DNA of 64,000 nt from Paracoccus sp041927875 (GCF_041927875.1 NZ_JBHFHN010000002.1); one strand, 5' to 3'; positions 16,750 through 26,174 are shown, counted from the stretch's first letter. The notes: generated by a model from the letters alone, not told the origin. A program made the numbers and translations.

Positions 16750-19006
16750 CCAGCTTGCCCTTGGCGGGCTGGGCAAAGTTCACCCGCGCCTCACGCCGGT
16801 CACTGCCCTGTTCCACCTGCACATAGGGCATCTCGGTGACCCGCTGCCCGGCGGCATTGGTGATCGCGCCCTCGGCCGCCAGCCCCTCGACCTTGCGCAG
16901 CCACCCCTCGAACGGCAGCGCGGTCGGACGCACCACCCAGGAACTGCCTGCGGTGGCCTGCACGACCTCGGTGGTCAGCGGATTGGCGACCGGCTGGCTG
17001 ATCGCGTTGAACATGTTGCCCTCGATCAGGATGTTGCGCATCCGCCCGTAATCCAGATCGGCATAGGTGGTGTCGACCGCCTCGATCCGGTCAACGGTGC
17101 AGTTCAGCGCCTTGAAGACGTTCGATTGCACCGTCAGCCCATGCACATAATGACCCCGGCCATAGGGTTTGATCGCCAGCCATTTGAACCAGGGCGCCAC
17201 GCCGGTGCAGACAAAGGTATTGCCGGTGATCGTCAGGCCGCCAAAGGAATATTGCTGGTTCCAGTCAGGTTCGGGCGACCGTTCATTGGTCCATTCGATA
17301 TGGTTGTTGTCGATATAATTGCCGGTGATCGAGCTTTGGATGTTCGGCTGGGTGAACACGATCCCGGCAAGACGCAGGCCGTTCGGCTCTCCATCGCCCT
17401 GGAACCAGTGGTTGCCGACGATCAGATGGCCCGAGCCATCGGCCACCAGCACATGCGCAAAGCGCACGAACCGACTGTCGCGGATCTTGGTGTCATTGGC
17501 GTTCACGTTGATGGCGATGCTGGTGCGTTCCTGCGCGCGGGTGCCCATCTCGTTGGACAGGAACTGGCAATTGTCGATCATCATCCCCTGACAGGCCCGC
17601 CCGATAGATGTGATGCCACGGTCGCGCGGCCGGTTCACCCAGCTGTCGCGCATCTGGAACACCTCGCCTTCGGGCGCCAGCATCACCCCGCTGGCGATGC
17701 CGTTCAGCAGCAGCTCCACATTGTCGATCACCAGTCGGTCCAGCTTGGCCATGGCCGAGAAATCAAGTGCATAGCGATAGCGGGTAAAGGTCAGCACGCG
17801 GGTGCCGGAACCGCCGAAGAACGGCTGGCTCAGGGTCAGGCTTTGCGCAGCGACGTTGACGGCCTTCACATAGACCTCGCGCCCGACGCCGGTGCCGGTG
17901 ATCCGCGCGCCGACCGGGATGTTGGCAATATTGGCCACATCGGTCAGGATGATCGACTGCGCCGTCGAATAGGTCGCCTGCGACGTAACGACCCTCGTGT
18001 CCCAGGCCGGGCCATCGACGACATTCAGCAAGCCGTTGCTGATGACCCGCCGGTTCGAGAAGCTGGCCACATCGGGCAGCAGCGCACCCATGTCCAGCGG
18101 CTCGCGCAGGTCGATCCGGCGACCGCGCAGATCCAGCGTGTTGTGATCCGAGGCCGTGAACAGAACTTGCAGCGCCTTGGCCAGGCCAAGATGTTCATCA
18201 CCGAACGCCTCGGCATAGGTCGGGAAATCGTAATTCGACAGCAGCGTCAGGCGCGCGGCAGTCGGCATGACAACCGTGCCCTGAAACCGCACCGGCGCCG
18301 CGATCGAGATATGCCCACCCAGATAGAACCGCCCGGCCGAGACCAGGATTTCGCGCCCGCCAGCGGCGGCATCGGCGGCCAGAAAGGCCGCGCGGTCATC
18401 GGTCAAGCCATCGCCCTTGGCGCCGAAATCGCGCACATCGACCCAATCCATCAGGCTGCGCGCAAAGGCGGTGGTCACATCCTCGATACGGATGGACTCG
18501 ATGCGGATCACGCCGCCGGTCGCGCCGATCAGGTCCAGGCCGAAATGGCCAAAGACGGCATCGCGGCCCCAGGCCATGTCGACGCCGCTGCGCGCGCCGC
18601 TGCCGACAATCGCGCTGACCTCTACCACGCGGCCATAGGCGGGGATGGTATTGGTCGGGCCGACCTCGACCACGCCGGCCAGATGGCTGCCATTCGCACG
18701 CCCCGCCCAGGCCCCGATCCGCACCGAAGGCAGGTTGCCCGACACCGCCTTGACGCGCGCGGTGATGCGCAGATATGTGCCCGGCAGCACCGGCGTTTCG
18801 GCCATGAAGCGCAGTTTTTGTGTGGTCTGGGTCTTGATGATCTCAAGGCAGGTGCCGAAATCGGCATCCCCCTGAACGATGGCCGCGTCGCTGCCCCCGG
18901 CATAGGTGGCGCTGCCGGGCGTGCCATCCTCACGCGACCAGACGGTTAGTCCCTGATCGAAGGCGGGCGGCATCAGCAGCAGGCCATCGGTAATCGCAAT
19001 GTTCAT
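16718..19006 (-). CDS. Large right-handed parallel beta-helix (GH28/pectate-lyase-like) protein
   Basis: 762 residues. An N-terminal beta-sandwich-like domain (about 1-190) with no signal peptide is followed by the pectate-lyase-superfamily start VRDFGAKGDGLTDDRAAF (about 192-210). Long repeat-rich beta-helix coils come next, with Asn/Ile ladders such as IVGNHWFQGDGEPNG, ITGNYIDNNHIEW and LTITGNTFVCTG. This layout is seen in phage tail spikes and in surface-polysaccharide-binding proteins. Rhodobacter gene transfer agents use separately encoded head-spike proteins, so a similar role is possible, but I cannot establish homology here. No phage genes are near. Monocistronic; 3' end overlaps the convergent gene by 32 bases. 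Confidence 0.8.
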   Translation of the reverse strand: MNIAITDGLLLMPPAFDQGLTVWSREDGTPGSATYAGGSDAAIVQGDADFGTCLEIIKTQTTQKLRFMAETPVLPGTYLRITARVKAVSGNLPSVRIGAWAGRANGSHLAGVVEVGPTNTIPAYGRVVEVSAIVGSGARSGVDMAWGRDAVFGHFGLDLIGATGGVIRIESIRIEDVTTAFARSLMDWVDVRDFGAKGDGLTDDRAAFLAADAAAGGREILVSAGRFYLGGHISIAAPVRFQGTVVMPTAARLTLLSNYDFPTYAEAFGDEHLGLAKALQVLFTASDHNTLDLRGRRIDLREPLDMGALLPDVASFSNRRVISNGLLNVVDGPAWDTRVVTSQATYSTAQSIILTDVANIANIPVGARITGTGVGREVYVKAVNVAAQSLTLSQPFFGGSGTRVLTFTRYRYALDFSAMAKLDRLVIDNVELLLNGIASGVMLAPEGEVFQMRDSWVNRPRDRGITSIGRACQGMMIDNCQFLSNEMGTRAQERTSIAINVNANDTKIRDSRFVRFAHVLVADGSGHLIVGNHWFQGDGEPNGLRLAGIVFTQPNIQSSITGNYIDNNHIEWTNERSPEPDWNQQYSFGGLTITGNTFVCTGVAPWFKWLAIKPYGRGHYVHGLTVQSNVFKALNCTVDRIEAVDTTYADLDYGRMRNILIEGNMFNAISQPVANPLTTEVVQATAGSSWVVRPTALPFEGWLRKVEGLAAEGAITNAAGQRVTEMPYVQVEQGSDRREARVNFAQPAKGKLVMRVRMDQPN

Positions 19007-19122
19007 CGGTCATCCCCGCTGTGGCTTTGGTCAGCGGCAGATGTAGGCGGCAAGGTTAAAGAAAGGTTGAAGCCGCCGCGCGGAGGATGGCAGCGGGGCG
19101 CAACAGCGCTGCCCAAGCAAAT

Positions 19123-19152
19123 GGCCGGGTGCGCCCTCCCGCGCACCCGGCC
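19123..19152 (-). terminator. 12-bp hairpin after lysK
   Basis: GGCCGGGTGCGC pairs perfectly with GCGCACCCGGCC around a 6-base loop, 24 bases beyond the lysyl-tRNA synthetase stop. It has no T-run. Confidence 0.6.
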
Positions 19153-19175
19153 CCGGGACGTGAAACGCCAAAGCC

Positions 19176-20753
19176 TCAGACCAACGCGCCGGCCAGCCCC
19201 TTGTCGATCAGCGCGATGGTCTCATCGACGCCGTAAAGCGCGATGAAACCGCCAAAGCGCGGCCCCTGCGACTGGCCCAGCAGCACCTCGTAAAGCGCGG
19301 TGAACCAGTTACGCAGCGGCTCGAAGCCATGGGCGGTGCCGACGGCAAAGACCATGGTTTGCAGCGCCTCGGCATCCAGCCCGCCATCCCAGGCCACCAG
19401 CCGCGCGCGCAGATCCTCAAGCGCCGCGCGCTCAAGATCGGTCGGCAAGCGGAACTGCCGGGTCGGTGCCACGAAGTCCTTGAAATACTTGACCGCATAG
19501 CCCGCCGCAGCATCCATTTGCGGATGCGTTTCCGGGCTGGCATCGGGCGCATAACGGCGGATGAAGCCCCACAGCCGGTCCTTGTCCTCGGCCCCCGACA
19601 CGCTGGCCAGGTTCAGCAGCATCGCGAACGGCACCACCATGTCCGACGCCGGCGGCTGGCCGCCATGAATGTGCCAGACCGGGTTCGCCAGCTTCTGATC
19701 GTCGGTCTGATCGGCAAAGGCGCGCAATTGCTGGTGATATTCATCCACCGCCTTCGGGATCACGTCGAAATGCATCCGCTTGGCCGTCTTGGGCTTCAGA
19801 TACATGAAATAGCTCAGGCTTTCGGTCGCGGCATAGGTCAGCCATTCGTCGATCGACAAGCCATTGCCCTTGGATTTGCTGATCTTTTCGCCGTTCTGAT
19901 CCAGGAACAGCTCATAGGTGAAATGCTCGGGCGCGCGCCCGCCCAGCACCTCGCAGATGCCGTCATAGATCGGCGTATTGGTGCTGTGGTCCTTGCCATA
20001 CATCTCGAAGTCGACATCCAGCGCCGCCCAGCGGGCGCCGAAATCGGGCTTCCATTGCAGCTTCACATGCCCCCCGGTAACCGGCAGCGTCCATTCGCGC
20101 CCGTCCTCGTCGTCAAAGGTGATCTCACCCTTGGCGGCATCGACATGCTTCATCGGCACATACAGAACCCGACCCGTTTCGGGGTGGATCGGCAGGAAGC
20201 AGGAATAGGTCTGCTGGCGTTCTTCGCGCAAGCTGGCCAGCATGATCGCCATGATCGCGTCATATTTCTCGGCCGACCGGCGCAGCACCTCGTCCAGCTT
20301 GCCAGACTTGTAATAATCGGTCGCGCTTGCGAACTCATAGTCAAAGCCGAAGGTGTCCAGAAACCGGCGCAGCATGGCGTTGTTGTGATCGCCGAAGCTG
20401 GGGTATTCGCCAAAGGGATCGGGCACGGCGGTCAGCGGCAGTTGCAGATGCTCGCGCAGCATCTCGGTGTTCGGCACGTTATCCGGCACCTTGCGCATCC
20501 CGTCCATATCGTCGGAAAAGCACAGCAATTTCGTGGGGATGTCGGAAATCATCTCAAAGGCGCGGCGCACCATCGTGGTCCGCGCCACCTCACCAAAGGT
20601 GCCGATATGGGGCAGACCGCTGGGACCATAGCCGGTTTCGAACAGCACATAGCCCTTGGCCGGGTCTTTCTTGGCATAGCGGTTCAGCACGCGCCGCGCC
20701 TCCTCAAAGGGCCAGGCCTTGGATTTCATCGCCGCGTCGCGGATGCTGGTCAT
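19176..20753 (-). CDS. lysK: Lysyl-tRNA synthetase, class I
   Basis: A 525-residue enzyme charging tRNA-Lys. It is the class I, Rossmann-fold type found in archaea and many alphaproteobacteria, not the class II LysS. Seen: the HIGH-like motif in GLPHIGTFGE near residue 48 and the KMSKS loop as KISKSKGNG. Several in-frame ATGs occur; 20753 is chosen because GAGGA lies 7 bases upstream, while the ATG at 20759 is too close to it. Divergent from the TerB-like gene. Confidence 0.95.
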   Translation of the reverse strand: MTSIRDAAMKSKAWPFEEARRVLNRYAKKDPAKGYVLFETGYGPSGLPHIGTFGEVARTTMVRRAFEMISDIPTKLLCFSDDMDGMRKVPDNVPNTEMLREHLQLPLTAVPDPFGEYPSFGDHNNAMLRRFLDTFGFDYEFASATDYYKSGKLDEVLRRSAEKYDAIMAIMLASLREERQQTYSCFLPIHPETGRVLYVPMKHVDAAKGEITFDDEDGREWTLPVTGGHVKLQWKPDFGARWAALDVDFEMYGKDHSTNTPIYDGICEVLGGRAPEHFTYELFLDQNGEKISKSKGNGLSIDEWLTYAATESLSYFMYLKPKTAKRMHFDVIPKAVDEYHQQLRAFADQTDDQKLANPVWHIHGGQPPASDMVVPFAMLLNLASVSGAEDKDRLWGFIRRYAPDASPETHPQMDAAAGYAVKYFKDFVAPTRQFRLPTDLERAALEDLRARLVAWDGGLDAEALQTMVFAVGTAHGFEPLRNWFTALYEVLLGQSQGPRFGGFIALYGVDETIALIDKGLAGALV

Positions 20754-20846
20754 CGTCATGTCCTCGTGGCGCCCCATGCGCCGCCCGACTGCCTATTGAT
20801 TGCTGCGGGGATCGTCAATAATTTCAGGGCAGATGCACGAAAGGTG

Positions 20847-21275
20847 ATGCCCGTGACGATGGAACTGCCCTCGCTGTCGCCCCAGGATGCGCTGGTTGCG
20901 CTGATGGTCGCGGTCTCGGCTTCGGACGGGGCGCTGCGCACCTCGGAGCTGGTGGCGATCGAACGCACGATCAACCATGCGCCGGTCTTTGCGCGCTATG
21001 ACATCGACCGGCTGCGGGCGGTCGCGCAAACCGTAATGTCGCTGTTCGAGGAAGAGGACGGCCTCGATGCCCTGTTCGGGCTGATCCGCGACTCGCTTCC
21101 CGAACGGTTGTTTGAAACCGCCTATGCCCTGGCCTGCGATGTCTCGGCGGCGGATGGCCGGGCGCTGGATGGCGAATTGCGGATGTTGCAGGAAATCCGG
21201 CACGAACTGACCATCGACCGCCTGCATGCCGCCGCGATCGAGCGCGGCGCGCGGGTGCGCCACATGACGCTTTAG
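20847..21275 (+). CDS. TerB-like (tellurite resistance family) protein
   Basis: A 142-residue all-helical protein with the TerB pattern: DALVALMVAVSASDGALRTSELVAIE, then a second half repeating it as AYALACDVSAADGRALDGELRML. The paired Asp/Glu-rich turns are the family's metal-binding sites. Function in tellurite resistance is doubtful for such lone copies; a general envelope-stress role is proposed for the family. AAAGG lies just upstream. The stop overlaps the dacB stop by 4 bases on the other strand. Confidence 0.85.
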   Translation: MPVTMELPSLSPQDALVALMVAVSASDGALRTSELVAIERTINHAPVFARYDIDRLRAVAQTVMSLFEEEDGLDALFGLIRDSLPERLFETAYALACDVSAADGRALDGELRMLQEIRHELTIDRLHAAAIERGARVRHMTL

Positions 21276-22708
21276 CCCGCCCAGATCCGCAGCAATTCAT
21301 CCTGCAAGGCCTTTGACCTCCGCGTCCAGGCCTCGACCCCTGCGGGCAGGTCCAGCGGCGATCCCATCACCGCGGCGCGGCGGTCCATGTCGGCGGTCAG
21401 GATAACGAACACCATCGGCGCCCTGCCCTGCGGGGTCAGAAAGCCGACCAGGTTCGACACAAAGTTCAGTGTGCCGGTCTTGGCCCGCACCGTGACGCCG
21501 GGCAGCCGGTCCCGCGCGCCCACCGCCCGTGGCAGAGGATGGTCGTGCAGCAGGCCCGGCAATCCCGCGCCCGGACCCGCAAGGGCAAGCGCCTGCGCCA
21601 TGCCCGCCGCGGTGATCCAGGACTGCGGCCCCAGGCCCGAATGATCGGTCAGTTCCGCCGGGCCAAGCGGTGCGTGATGCCACAGCCAGGCCCGCATCGC
21701 CGCCGCCGAAGCCGACTGGTCCGACGCGCCGCTGGCCGCCAGGCCCAGGGCCTCGGCCGTCAGATTGGTCGAATACCGCAGCATCCCGGCCAGCATCTCG
21801 TGCAGGGGCGGGCTGTCATGGCCCGCGATCTCGGCCCCATCGTGCAAGACGGGCGCGGGCGCCGAAACCGGCAGCGTGACCCCCTGCGCCTGCGCCAGGC
21901 TGCGGAACACATCCCCCGCATAGGCCGCTGGTCGGCGCACCGGCAGCCACCGCGCCCCGCCCCGGCCCAGGGCCGATCTTGCCACTGTCCAGCCCTCGAC
22001 CGGACCCGCCCCATCATAGGTGAACAGCGGCAGGTCACGGGGCGCGACCCGCGCCGTGACCGTGCGCGCGGCGGGCACATGCGCCTCGGCCCGCGCGTCC
22101 AGAGACAGGTTGTAGTCCCCATTCACCCGCCGCCATTCCAGGTGCACGCGATTGAAGTTCAGCATCAGCCCCGAAATCGCGGGGTCATAGCTGGCATGGA
22201 CGGGCTGGCCTGGCGCGATCTGGTCGCGCGCAGGCAAGGCACCGTCCCAGGTCAGGAAACGCCCGGTCACGCCGCGCGCCCCGGCCGCTGCCAGATCGGC
22301 TGCAAGCGCCGCCAGATCGTCGCTGTCCAACACCGGATCGCCGCCCCCGGCCAGGATCAGATCGCCCTCGATCCGGCCCGCGACGACCGGCCCGGTGGCG
22401 ATCAGCCGGGTGCGCAGGCGCGCCTCACCCCCCAGCCGCCCCATGGCATAGATCGCGGTCAGCGCCTTCATCGTGCTGGCAGGCGGCAGCGGGCGGTCGG
22501 CCCCGCGCGCGGCAATCACCGCGCCGGTCGCTGCATCAGCCAGAACGAAGGCCACCTCTCCGCCAAGGCCCGAGGCCGCAATCGCCCGCGCCGCCGCATC
22601 GCCCGGCCCTGCGACCCGGCGCGGATTGGCCGCCGGGCGGCGCTGCGCCAGTGCCGGTCCCGCCAGCACCGCGCCGATCCCGGCCAGAAAGACGCGGCGC
22701 GCGATCAT
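21272..22708 (-). CDS. dacB: D-alanyl-D-alanine carboxypeptidase/endopeptidase (PBP4, S13 family)
   Basis: A 478-residue periplasmic penicillin-binding protein that trims or cleaves peptidoglycan cross-links. The start at 22708 overlaps the nadD stop and gives a signal peptide (MIARRVFLAGIGAVLAGPALAQ), with RR that may permit Tat export. Active-site motifs: SxxK as ASTMKALT, SxN as YSTNLTAE, and KTG as AKTGTLNFVSN. The large S13 insertion between the first two motifs is present. Length and motif order fit DacB. Confidence 0.93.
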   Translation of the reverse strand: MIARRVFLAGIGAVLAGPALAQRRPAANPRRVAGPGDAAARAIAASGLGGEVAFVLADAATGAVIAARGADRPLPPASTMKALTAIYAMGRLGGEARLRTRLIATGPVVAGRIEGDLILAGGGDPVLDSDDLAALAADLAAAGARGVTGRFLTWDGALPARDQIAPGQPVHASYDPAISGLMLNFNRVHLEWRRVNGDYNLSLDARAEAHVPAARTVTARVAPRDLPLFTYDGAGPVEGWTVARSALGRGGARWLPVRRPAAYAGDVFRSLAQAQGVTLPVSAPAPVLHDGAEIAGHDSPPLHEMLAGMLRYSTNLTAEALGLAASGASDQSASAAAMRAWLWHHAPLGPAELTDHSGLGPQSWITAAGMAQALALAGPGAGLPGLLHDHPLPRAVGARDRLPGVTVRAKTGTLNFVSNLVGFLTPQGRAPMVFVILTADMDRRAAVMGSPLDLPAGVEAWTRRSKALQDELLRIWAG

Positions 22709-23304
22709 GGCCGGACCAGCCCGGCGCGGATGGCCGTCGATGACAGGTTGTTCAACGGCATATGCACCAGACACCATGCCGGCGGTTCGGCGCGCCCCAG
22801 CAACGTCGCCGCCTGCTCAGGCAGGCGCGCGCGCGCAAAGCGCCGCGCCGTGCGTGAAAACGGCGCGGTCAGGGTCGATCCGGGCCGCGCCAGCACGCCG
22901 ACCGGCACCATGCGCAGGATGTCCTGCCAGTCGTCCCAGCGATGAAAGCCCACCAGGTTGTCCGCGCCCATCAGCCAGGTGAAGCGTACGCCGGGATATA
23001 TCGCCCGCAGCTTTGCGATCGTATCGGCGGTGAAACGGGTGCGCAGGTCGGCCTCGATCCCGGTGATGGTGACGCGGGGGTGGCGCATGATCGCCTGCGC
23101 GGCAGCGATGCGGTCGGCCAGCGGCGCCGGGCCCCGCGCCTTCAGCGGATTTCCGGGCGAGACCAACCACCAGACCCGATCAATGCCAAAGCGGCGCAAC
23201 GCCTCAAGCGTGATCTGGACATGTCCGGCATGGGGCGGATCGAACGACCCGCCCAGCAACCCGACACGCAGCCCCGGCGGGGCGAGGGGAAACCCGACAC
23301 GCAT
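22705..23304 (-). CDS. nadD: Nicotinate-nucleotide adenylyltransferase
   Basis: A 199-residue enzyme making nicotinate adenine dinucleotide from NaMN and ATP in NAD synthesis. Seen: nucleotidyltransferase signature GGSFDPPHAGHVQIT near the N-terminus, WWLVSPGNPLK, LMGADNLVGFHRW and the C-terminal LSSTAIRAGL. The stop shares ATGA with the dacB start, so the two genes form one unit. Confidence 0.95.
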   Translation of the reverse strand: MRVGFPLAPPGLRVGLLGGSFDPPHAGHVQITLEALRRFGIDRVWWLVSPGNPLKARGPAPLADRIAAAQAIMRHPRVTITGIEADLRTRFTADTIAKLRAIYPGVRFTWLMGADNLVGFHRWDDWQDILRMVPVGVLARPGSTLTAPFSRTARRFARARLPEQAATLLGRAEPPAWCLVHMPLNNLSSTAIRAGLVRP

Positions 23305-23694
23305 GCGCCCTGTCTAGGGTTCGCGGCGACGGCGCGCAATATTCACGATGCGGCCGCGCGCGGGGGGCTGCGCGCGAGTGGCCGGGGGCGGCGGCGCGGG
23401 GACGGTATGGCGCGTTGTGCGCGGCCTTTGGCAGGGGCGAAAGTGGGGCCGCCATCCTGCTGTGGCGCAGCCAAGGGCGCGCCTCTGCCTTCGGCAGCGG
23501 CGGCAGACCGACGTCCGCGTTGCCCGGCAGCGCGCCGCACCAAACGGCGCGAGCACACCTCCTGCGCCCTGCGGGTCGCGCCACTCCCCCATCCGCGGCG
23601 GCCCGCGCCGACTGCCGCCACGCATTTGGCCGCGCCTTCACCCAGGCCGCTCGGCAGATCCGCACCGCCCCGTTCCTGGCGCGAACAGGCCTCT
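23305..23694. other. Gene-free GC-rich region between nadD and the GGDEF gene
   Basis: About 390 bases without a credible gene: frames open on both strands but give Arg/Ala/Pro-rich proteins with no family character or suitable starts. It holds a small hairpin with a TTC loop (CTGCC/GGCAG) near 23490. The nadD promoter should be at the left end. Confidence 0.6.
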
Positions 23695-24807
23695 TCAACC
23701 CTCCGCCGTCATCTGCCGAATGGTGCAGCGCGCGCGGCCGCGGCGCTTCGATGCGTAAAGCGCGCCATCGGCCATCGACATCAGCCGATCAAGGTCGGGT
23801 GGGTGCCGCGCCGAGGGGATGGCGATGCCGATGCTGGCGGAAATCGTGACTGATTTGGGTTCCCCGCCCCCCTCATCCAGGCGGATCGGTCGTTCTATCC
23901 CGGCGATCAATCGCGCGCCGAAGTCCCGCAGGGTGGCGACATCGGTCAGATCGCGCAAGAGCAAGATGAACTCATCTCCGCCAACCCGGGCGGCCAGGTC
24001 GCTGCGCCGCACCCCCTCGCGCAGGATTTGCGCGACACGGATCAGCACCCGATCGCCTGCGGCATGGCCCTCGGTGTCGTTGACCTGCTTGAACCTGTCC
24101 AGATCGATATGCGCCAAGGCAAAGGGGGGGCCGCCCGCCGCCATCGACGAAATGGCCGCCGAAAGCGCCAGTTCCAGGCCACGCCGATTGGTCAGGCCGG
24201 TCAGCGGATCGGCCAGCGCCTGCGCCTCGGCCGTCTGGCGGGCGTCCTCAAGCCGGGTATTGAGCGCCTGCAACTCATGCATGACGACGGTCTTGGCTTC
24301 ATGCAGATACAGCAATTCCAGCGCCAGATCGATTGGTGCGAAATCGGCGCTGGTCAGCCCATGGCGGAGGACCGCATCCGCCAGGTCAATCCCGAACGAG
24401 AAATTGGCCAGACTGCCCTGGGCGGCGGCATCCCGCGACGGGTCGGGCACGGCCAGAGTCGGCCCCATGCCAGTGTCGCACCACATGGCGGGCTGAAGCA
24501 GGGCGCGAAGCACGGTATCGGGCCGGCGGCGCAGGCGCAGGTGCAGCGTCAACCCGTGCAAGGCTGGCAAGTCCGCCGCCTCTTGCTGTGGGCGGCGGGG
24601 CGATTCGAAAACGTCCCAGAACGGCGCGCCGATCAGCGGCTGGTCAGCACAGAGCCGCCGCATGGTCGGCCCGGCATGGCGCACGATGCCCTGATGATCC
24701 GCCCACAAAAACAGCGGCATCAGTCGATCCAGCGTGGTGCCGCCGTGGTGGTCGGCCTCGACCTTGTCCTCGGACGGCGGCACCTGCACGCTAAATACCC
24801 GCATCAT
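23695..24807 (-). CDS. H-NOX-associated GGDEF diguanylate cyclase
   Basis: 370 residues. The N-terminal part (about 25-165) resembles the H-NOX-associated (HNOBA/PAS-like) sensor domain, followed by a short coiled coil and a GGDEF domain with DPLTGLTNRRGLELAL, HIDLDRFKQVNDTEGHAAGD and the intact catalytic RVGGDEF. An RxxD inhibitory site (RRSD) lies five residues before GGDEF, so product inhibition by cyclic di-GMP is expected. Its ATG overlaps the TGA of the H-NOX-like gene, which probably regulates it. No EAL domain. Confidence 0.92.
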   Translation of the reverse strand: MMRVFSVQVPPSEDKVEADHHGGTTLDRLMPLFLWADHQGIVRHAGPTMRRLCADQPLIGAPFWDVFESPRRPQQEAADLPALHGLTLHLRLRRRPDTVLRALLQPAMWCDTGMGPTLAVPDPSRDAAAQGSLANFSFGIDLADAVLRHGLTSADFAPIDLALELLYLHEAKTVVMHELQALNTRLEDARQTAEAQALADPLTGLTNRRGLELALSAAISSMAAGGPPFALAHIDLDRFKQVNDTEGHAAGDRVLIRVAQILREGVRRSDLAARVGGDEFILLLRDLTDVATLRDFGARLIAGIERPIRLDEGGGEPKSVTISASIGIAIPSARHPPDLDRLMSMADGALYASKRRGRARCTIRQMTAEG

Positions 24808-25400
24808 GACCGTGCTGCCCGCGCTTGTGACAGATCAAAGCGCCGCCCCAGGCTGTGACGGCTGTCAGCCATCACGACCTCCACCGTCTCGGACATGCTC
24901 TCGTCGCTTGTGCTCAGCGTCACCGGGTCGGCCACAAGCACCAGCGCCCCATAATCATCGGCCATCGCGCGCAGCAGCCCCGCGAGCACAGCCCCCCAGC
25001 CCGCCTGCGCCGAGTCGACCAGCACGGCAAACGTGCCCGGCGCCGTCTCTTCCACCGTCAGGCGCGGCAGCCCAAGGTCCGGCAGGGCCATCCGGCTGCG
25101 GCCCTGCAAATCATCCAGCGACATCAGAAAGTCGACAAAATCGGTGCCGCCGAACCGCAACAGCCGCCGCAAAGGTTCAAGCCCAACCAGAAATCCGCCC
25201 AGATCCTCAAGCACCATCGCGCGCGGCTTGTTCAGGGCCGCGGCGGCACCGTCGATCAGGTCCAGCGTCAGCGCGTCGTCATACTGCAACATCGGCTCAA
25301 ACCCACGGATGCCGAAACGTTGCGCAACCCGGTCCCACAGCGGCGCGCCATAGGTTTCGGTCAGGAACAATTCGATCGACCGGTTGATCAGCCCGTGCAT
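24804..25400 (-). CDS. H-NOX-fold (heme NO-binding domain) protein lacking the heme ligand
   Basis: 198 residues. The H-NOX start MHGLINRSIELFLTETYG and fold pattern are clear, as is FVDFLMSLDDLQ near residue 99. Family members have LDxLH there, with the His as proximal heme ligand; here it is Gln99. The only histidines are His2 and His182. The YxSxR heme-propionate motif is also missing (LVDSAQAGW). Known bacterial H-NOX proteins sense NO and control an adjacent cyclase or kinase. This one probably cannot bind heme in the usual way. It overlaps the GGDEF gene by ATGA. Start 25400 is chosen from the family N-terminus. Confidence 0.88.
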   Translation of the reverse strand: MHGLINRSIELFLTETYGAPLWDRVAQRFGIRGFEPMLQYDDALTLDLIDGAAAALNKPRAMVLEDLGGFLVGLEPLRRLLRFGGTDFVDFLMSLDDLQGRSRMALPDLGLPRLTVEETAPGTFAVLVDSAQAGWGAVLAGLLRAMADDYGALVLVADPVTLSTSDESMSETVEVVMADSRHSLGRRFDLSQARAARS

Positions 25401-25483
25401 TCCGATTCCGCCCTCAGTTGATCGCAGGCTAGGGGCCAATCCTTAACAAACCCCAAAGAAAAGCTGCCGCCAGGCAAAATCTT

Positions 25484-26173
25484 TCAGGACCGACTGTCCA
25501 GCCAGCCTTCGATCCCGCCAATATCGGCCAGCACCACATCGGCCATCGGCGCCAGTTCATCCGCACCCGCCATCCCGGTCAACACCCCTACTGTCACCAT
25601 TCCCGCGGCGCGACCGGCGGCCAGGTCATGCAGACTGTCGCCCACCATCGCGATCCGGGCCGGCTCAAGGCCCCATTGCCGGGCACATTCCAGCAAAGGC
25701 GCGGCCGAAGGCTTGGCGCCATGGCCACTATCGGCGCCCAGAATCGGGTCGAAATCCGCCACGATCCCCGCTGCCGCCAGATGCGCACGGGCGGGCACCT
25801 CACTGTCGTTGGTCATCAGGCCGATCCGCAGGCCACGCGCACGCAGCCGCGCCATCAGCGGAACCAGCGACACTGCGGGCGCCATATCGCAGCGTGCGGC
25901 CTCGGCGTTCAGACGCGCGACCAGGCTGGCCTGATCCCACCCCGGCAAAGCCGGGCGCAGGAGCGCGGCGATCTGGCCCGCCGTACCTGCGATCACCGGG
26001 CTTGCCGGATCGAACCGACCCGCCACCAGGTCATAACCGATCAGGTCGCCAAGCGCGATCGCGCGGCTGTGGTCGCCATCGGCCAGGCCGGTCAGCACAC
26101 GCGCGGCCCACTGCCCCCAACTGCGGGCAAAGTCGAACAATGTGCCGTCCTTATCGAAGATCAGGCCGCGCAT
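25484..26173 (-). CDS. HAD family hydrolase (phosphoglycolate phosphatase-like)
   Basis: 229 residues from ATG 26173. HAD motifs: FDKDGTLFD (nucleophile Asp and acid Asp), TND in LMTNDSEV, a Lys in GAKPSAAPL, and GDSLHDLAAG. The helical cap of the Gph-type subfamily lies between the first two. Substrate unknown; phosphoglycolate-type small phosphates are typical. The start follows the DUF3572 stop by one base. Confidence 0.9.
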   Translation of the reverse strand: MRGLIFDKDGTLFDFARSWGQWAARVLTGLADGDHSRAIALGDLIGYDLVAGRFDPASPVIAGTAGQIAALLRPALPGWDQASLVARLNAEAARCDMAPAVSLVPLMARLRARGLRIGLMTNDSEVPARAHLAAAGIVADFDPILGADSGHGAKPSAAPLLECARQWGLEPARIAMVGDSLHDLAAGRAAGMVTVGVLTGMAGADELAPMADVVLADIGGIEGWLDSRS

Positions 26174-26174
26174 G

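Noticed and set aside
16718..19006. Prophage remnant
   Set aside because: No integrase, terminase, capsid or lysis gene lies nearby; flanking genes are normal chromosomal ones.
19329..20846. Long plus-strand frame fused upstream of the TerB-like gene
   Set aside because: It is antisense to lysK; only the last 142 codons have protein character.
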